Of a stretch of 64,000 nucleotides of DNA, positions 58,967 to 64,000 are shown one piece after another. Made by a program: the position numbers and the translations under genes. Each line of letters begins with the position of its first letter. The stretch's first letter is position 1. The notes under the pieces were generated by a model. It saw nothing but the letters and a program-made list of their open reading frames with translations. It was not told the origin of the DNA and did not search any database. The stretch spans positions 24,845,950 to 24,909,949 of the forward strand of contig OX424569.1 of the NCBI GenBank assembly GCA_949152475.1. Reading direction: 5' to 3'. The stretch is from Terebella lapidaria (taxonomy: Eukaryota; Annelida; Polychaeta; Terebellida; Terebellidae).

Positions 58967-61900
58967 GTAAGCAAGAAGAAATCATTAAACTACTCGGTTC
59001 TATATTCCATGGAATCACCTATTGTTCATGGCTATTTGTTCACGTGAACAAACATTCAAATATGCGACTCATTGTTAACTTGAATTTTGGAACTTCAAAT
59101 TCAAAATTTCTGCATCGAACCGAGTTGTTAAAAAAAATGGTTTTCATTCCTTCTTAGGTTTTGCTTTGGTTTCGTGTTGAAAAGCTATTCACATGATGAC
59201 ATATATTTTAATATGCGAGGAGTTAAGCATTATATGTTACATGTAATTGTATGTGTACAGAGTGAAACATTATTTACGTCTGAGCTGATGTTGTTGCTTG
59301 ACGTCAAAGTAACGGCCCAAGTAGCGCACATTACTCTACTAATACTACTCACCCACGGAATGTATACCATATTCAATTCGTCTGGCACATTTTTTATTTT
59401 CATTGAATTTAGAAGAAATAGTAAGCTGCGCTACATGGGCCAAAGTAACTCGAAAGTACAGTAACCTGTAAACACAGTACTAGTATTCTGGAGGTTGACA
59501 ACCTGTCTAAAGGTGCTGCAAACGCATGTACAACAAAAGAGTAATACATTGTCAAGTATTTATCGCCCACACCCACTAAAAATCTTTGATAATACAAAAG
59601 TTGCACGTTTTTTTTGACATTATCTAGTGTAATGTGCTTTACTTGCACCTCTTGAGCATTCAATACAGCAATCTGTGATGTGCTTTACTTGCACCTCTTG
59701 AGCATTCAATACAGCAATAATGACGTAATAGCGTTTTTGTAATGAACGCTTGAGAGCATTTGACAACTTGTCCTCCAATTGTGACTTTAAAAAGTAACTT
59801 CAAAATAAAAATGCATAAACTCACCAAAAAGAAGGTCATTCTAGAAAATATATACATGTATGTCCATCATTTAGAATCACATAACGAAAATGTAACAGTT
59901 AGTCTACACGTAAAAGCTTATAAGTCGATTAAGTGTTTACCAAGATGTTATTTTGTACAGTAGAAAAAATCCACCGCGTTCCACATAATAATATTATGAA
60001 GATGTTGAGTGCTGGGAAATTTTGTTCCTGGTGCATATTTGTTATTAGTTTATCGTTTGTAGGTGTATTTTTTATAACTCATACTTCCAGCCTGTTAAAG
60101 TATGAATACTCGAAACATGTAGAATTTCGGTCACTTTTTGCTTGTATATGGTCGTGAAGTTATGGTCAATTGTGGGCCAAGTCCAAGAGCAAAAGAAGAG
60201 ATATACAAACTGATAACTTTATTTTGAGAAAATGTGTTTTTTTTACAAACCACATACCATAAGTGGCATAAATTGTAATTATATTCCAGTAAAATCGCCC
60301 AAAACCAGGTAAGCGATATGAGTTGACCTTGAACAGTTGGGCGTTGACTGACAGCGGAGCGCGAATAAGGCAATGAAAGCGATATATTTGGATATATTCC
60401 GTGATAAGTACCGATTATGGGTACTCAGCCTAATGGTCAACATTTTAGCAGGAAGGTTCTAAATGGTCCTTCCCTCGCTTGACCACAATCAATTCAAGGT
60501 CATACCAACAAAAGTGAGGCTGAGTTGATGTGTGTGTTATTCTTTCATGTCGTGTACGTAGCAAGTGTGTCTACAGGGAGCAGATTACTGAAAAGTGTGA
60601 ACACGGAATTATGTTCACGATCTAGCTATTTAATTATGAACAGAAAACTTGTCACTAAGTATGTGATGAATCGAATTATCCGTATGTTATTAAAAGAAGG
60701 TTTATACTCTTGCTGTACGAGCAAAAATGGTATTCAAAACCATGTTGTATTTATGACTGGTGCATATAATCAACCGCATACCTCAACAAATTAACAGCTA
60801 ACTGCATCAATGACGCATAGCTACAACTTATTCACATGTAAGTAATTAAAACATTCATGACATAATGCAATTTTAACAGTTAAATGTTTATGAACACAGC
60901 ACATTAAAACCTTCGGCTTCTAAAGAAAACTTTAGCCATGGAAATCAGTGAGAAAACTCAAAATATAGTGCTTGAGAAAAATGTACATTATGTTCGCAGC
61001 TTTTTGTGTACACACGGTAACATACCGTAACGTAATTCAAAGAAAGTAAGATAATGATGGAAACTTTGTTGTATTTTCAATTAGTCATCTAGGGAACAGT
61101 GAAGGGTCAACGTATAAAAACAGTGCACTATGTTCGACAGAACTACATCTAGACTCCCATGATCGTGTGAAGGTATTTAACTTGCAAATTACACGAACAC
61201 GAAGTCGACTCGTGATGTCAAATGTGGAAAAACCTCACTGACGCTCGAAATATATTACTGACGATAGTGCTGCAAAAAGCTTGGAAGAGGATAGGTCATA
61301 AGTACTCACGTACTTGTAACACCCAACAACTGGTGCTACCAGAACATCCGCCACAATAACAAACAACATGAGAAGAACACTAGACAAGTTCAGAGAAATG
61401 GAATTGGTGAATCATCGTGGCTTTCAATACATTGACTGCCCACAAGTATTTGACAAAAATGCAGTCCGACGCGTGGGCATGCATTCATGAAATATGTCTT
61501 TAATCAGGAATATGATAATTTCACTTGTTACATGTTGAGTTGTTCAATAGCAATATAAAGAAGAAAGAAAGAACAAGAGCACATATGAAACGCTCAAATT
61601 GGAAACATACATATAATTATGTTAGTTAATGCTATATCGATCCCAGCAAATTGCTGAGAATTTAATTAACTTATTGCTTAACCGAGTGGTCAACATTTCA
61701 ATGAATAAAACGGGAATGAATATACCACAAAATATTCTAGGCACGCGAGCCTGCATGTTGGCTGTAAACTAGTACAAAACTTGATTCAACGAATGTACCA
61801 CCTCGGCAGCTTTTTTAGGCGCGAACATTTAATTGTGCTTCTTACAAAGGTACATTCACGCCCAGCATATAAACCCAGTAGGCATGTAGCAATTTAGAAT

Positions 61901-63761
61901 CATGTGAAAGGAATAGAACACCACTAGGACATGAGGCAAAACCTTTAGAAGTACATTTTAGCCTGTTACTTACAGTTTGATTTTCGTTCCCGTTTTTACG
62001 TTGTTAATCTTTTTATGTTGTTTCTCTTGATATAAAACTAAAATCTAAACGTTATATAAATGCAGGTTCGCCACTAATATATCAGCCGCAGATAGCATAT
62101 GGTTTACTTCACTGACATAGTTTTGCAATTTAATAGTATGTTTACTAGATATATACACATAGCTTAATTTTTTTTAGTGATTCAAGTACTAAATAGGCCA
62201 CAGTGAACCAATTTGATACATATAGTCTACTAGTACGAACGGCTTGAATACTATAGATGTGCTTGCTAGTACTATAATTTCTATAGATATTAAAAACGTC
62301 CATTAAAATAAGCAAGTAGCAAACACATTGCACGCACATAAACTGAGGGTGTGGCGCTTTTGTTTGCTCTACTCCCATTGTTTGCCAATACTAACCTTGA
62401 ATGCCATTCTGCTGAGGACACAACTTCATAATGGTGTAATATAAGTTTTCTAGTGGGAGACCAATTGAAACAGCCTGCAAATACTCGACTTCAACTTAAT
62501 GCCTGAGGTGGGACGTTCTTTGATGGGTATTGGATTTCGCAGTGTAGCGTTAGTGCAAATACGTGAATATTGCCCTTTGACAGGGTAAATACTTGTCTCA
62601 GTTGGACAGAACATAATCCCAATATGGTTGGCATCAATTCCTTCATATAAAGTTTGACATTGGGAGCATGATGTGACTATAACATATTCTTGCATTCACC
62701 TGATAAAAAATTAGCTCAATTGGAGGTATACTTGAAGAATTTATCAGGTAATGAAGTCTTAATCCTTAGTACCGAACTACCGATCCAATAATCTTTCAAA
62801 CGTTCAAACGCTGAGACAGAAATTTTCCCACAATACAACTGCCTCGTGAGTGGCAAAAATTCAAAACGTAGATTTGAATTGGGTTATTCTCATGTTTGAG
62901 AAGGATAAAATATGTTGTTTTACCTTGTTTGCACAACACGACCATGTTTCACGCGGGATCAGTGAGTTCTCACGCTTTTATAGGCACGCCAAGGAAAATA
63001 CCCATGTGTTACATAATTTTAATACCAGGGTGTTGATGTTGTCTTTGATATGCTGGTCGATAGAAACCGATGAGCGCTCGCACCATTCACGACCCAGGAA
63101 TAACATTGCCAGCACGCGAAATAAAAAATTATTTCCTGTAAAAATGGTTGAGGCTATGTTAGTCCGTCTGAAGCTTCCACGAATATGATTGCAAAATTTA
63201 TGTGAATGTACAATAATTGCTGTTTGCGTGACACAGAGTGAACATTGAACAATCAAATAAAGACTCCAAAATTTGAACAATATACTCATAGATATAGCGA
63301 CATGCAAAACACGAGCATTGCATTGAAATGTGAAATGACATTTTCTTGTACCACCATCGCACCCAAAAAATGGTGCACACAGATTTTGGCAATAGGAATG
63401 ACCGAACATACATTGCGACACTAAAGAAAGGATCAGTTCATGTTTTCATCGCCAAGAAAATCATCTATTACTTTACAGTGCCGGATAAAGTTCCTTAAAA
63501 TAAATAACCATTTCTTTATCAGGAGAATCCCCGGAGCCGTGTGAACCAAGGGTAATCATCAAGCGGGAGTTAGTCACCGAGGCTCCCAGACGCAACCCCC
63601 CTCCACCGCCGCCCAAGCCTTTCGACCATGCCAAGAAAGAGAAGCCTGACCCCCCAGCGGCGCCGGTGTGCTCGTGTCCAGGACAACAGAAGCCGGCAGG
63701 TCAACAGGCACCGGACCAGTCGAAGGCTTCACTGGGAGGCAACGGCTTGCTCTACAAAGAG
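58891..63761 (+). CDS. type II membrane protein, N-terminal part (Golgi enzyme-like), partial
   Basis: Two exons (58891-58966 and 63523-63761) join in phase (G + GA) and give 105 residues. They comprise MGRNVRT, a hydrophobic signal anchor (about residues 8-24), and a stem with a KREL patch, six consecutive prolines (PPPPPPKPF), a Lys-rich stretch, a CSC pair and a GQQ-rich part ending GGNGLLYKE at a donor. The coding continues beyond the window. A short tail, single anchor and Pro-rich stem are usual for Golgi glycosyltransferases and sulfotransferases, but the catalytic domain is not in view, so the enzyme class is unknown. It could equally be another type II protein. The acceptor of exon 2 is TTTCTTTATCAG. 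Confidence 0.8.
59314..59441. mobile_element. 128-bp MITE, copy 2, 8-bp target duplication
   Basis: Flanked by AAAGTAAC (59306-59313 and 59442-59449). Same ends and length as the copy at 35384. It sits in the intron of the type II membrane protein gene. Confidence 0.93.
59632..59718. repeat. 46-bp tandem duplication
   Basis: A 41-bp block (ATGTGCTTTACTTGCACCTC and following) is repeated exactly with a 5-bp spacer. A recent event. Confidence 0.95.
63523..63761 (+). other. exon 2 of the type II membrane protein
   Basis: 239 nt encoding the proline-rich stem. It ends in phase 0 after GAG at donor GAG/GTAAAA. GC content is far above the intronic flanks, as expected of coding sequence. Confidence 0.85.
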
Positions 63762-64000
63762 GTAAAATTCTATTGACGCGGGGTTGGTAGTGTTATATCA
63801 TGATGCATGTATAATGTAAACATATTATGTAATGTAAATAGTTTCAATTCGTAGACATTGAAGACGGTTACAAAACTGTACGGGAGTTCGTTTCGGTAAA
63901 TTTTTTTGTCTGAATAGTTGAAGGGTGGGTGGGTATCATACTCACCCTATAATTGCGTAATGCATCTGTGTGTTTAGATTGCTTTCATTCTCTTACTCCA
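63762..64000 (+). other. start of the next intron
   Basis: AT-rich sequence after the donor. No exon is seen before the window ends. Confidence 0.6.

Larger units (their letters stand above)
58967..63522 (+). other. 4.6-kb intron of the type II membrane protein gene
   Basis: Bounded by GTAAGC and TTTATCAG. It contains the second 128-bp MITE and a 46-bp tandem duplication. Other frames inside, including 147 residues on the minus strand at 62978-63421, have no recognisable features. Confidence 0.75.

Noticed and set aside
58663-59157. 164-residue continuous frame over the type II protein start
   Set aside because: Only its 58891-58966 part is coding. The rest is read-through into upstream and intron sequence, shown by the strong acceptor and donor.
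62978-63421. 147-residue minus-strand frame in the intron
   Set aside because: Cysteine-rich but with no motif I recognise. It lies inside a plus-strand intron without splice or promoter signals, so it is most likely chance.

Overview
The window looks like intron-rich, AT-rich nuclear DNA from an invertebrate animal, probably marine. The reasons are GT-AG introns, sparse coding sequence, relics of a CR1/L2-like LINE and a DIRS-like element, hAT-type MITEs and many foldback repeats. The frequent TAGGCCTA and ACATGTAC words recall echinoderm, hemichordate, lancelet and mollusc genomes. I cannot name the species.

Only two host genes are well supported. On the minus strand (about 4.2-7.1 kb) a two-exon gene encodes a predicted 559-residue protein. 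It has four membrane spans, a short linker, a cysteine cluster with a fifth span, and a complete-looking alpha/beta-hydrolase domain. The two exons join in phase across a 188-bp intron. At the right edge, plus strand from 58,877, are the first two coding exons of a type II membrane protein. It has a short cytosolic tail, a signal anchor and a proline-rich stem, as in many Golgi enzymes, and it runs off the window.

The roughly 50 kb between them holds mostly repeats. In order: a GACCTT-rich repeat with a (TA)35 tract (0.64-1.53 kb); a LINE relic (1.7-2.0 kb); a DIRS-like fossil (2.5-4.1 kb); a hAT MITE (10.1-10.6 kb); a 62-bp tandem array split by a foldback MITE (10.9-11.8 kb); a 3.0-kb tandem duplication followed by a decayed third copy that has itself been invaded (13.6-22.95 kb); a GC-rich islet (23.3-23.7 kb); a 421-bp palindromic element (23.7-24.2 kb); a 928-bp palindrome with 5-bp target duplications (25.45-26.38 kb); a hairpin repeat region (27.85-28.5 kb); a 2.1-kb foldback holding a fresh 591-bp tandem duplication (30.1-32.2 kb); a 1.3-kb inverted-repeat element flanked by TTAA (33.3-34.6 kb); and a second, larger GACCTT-rich repeat (48.2-49.95 kb). 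Two 128-bp MITEs with perfect 8-bp target duplications lie 24 kb apart (35.4 and 59.3 kb).

The recurring theme is a set of non-autonomous foldback elements. Their termini differ, but their arms are all built from short reiterated modules, and no transposase is visible. The most unusual single items are the membrane-hydrolase fusion, the 928-bp palindrome, the 128-bp MITE family, and the GACCTT repeat with its repeated TCAAGGTCA nuclear-receptor-like sites. All calls come from reading the sequence; no database was searched.
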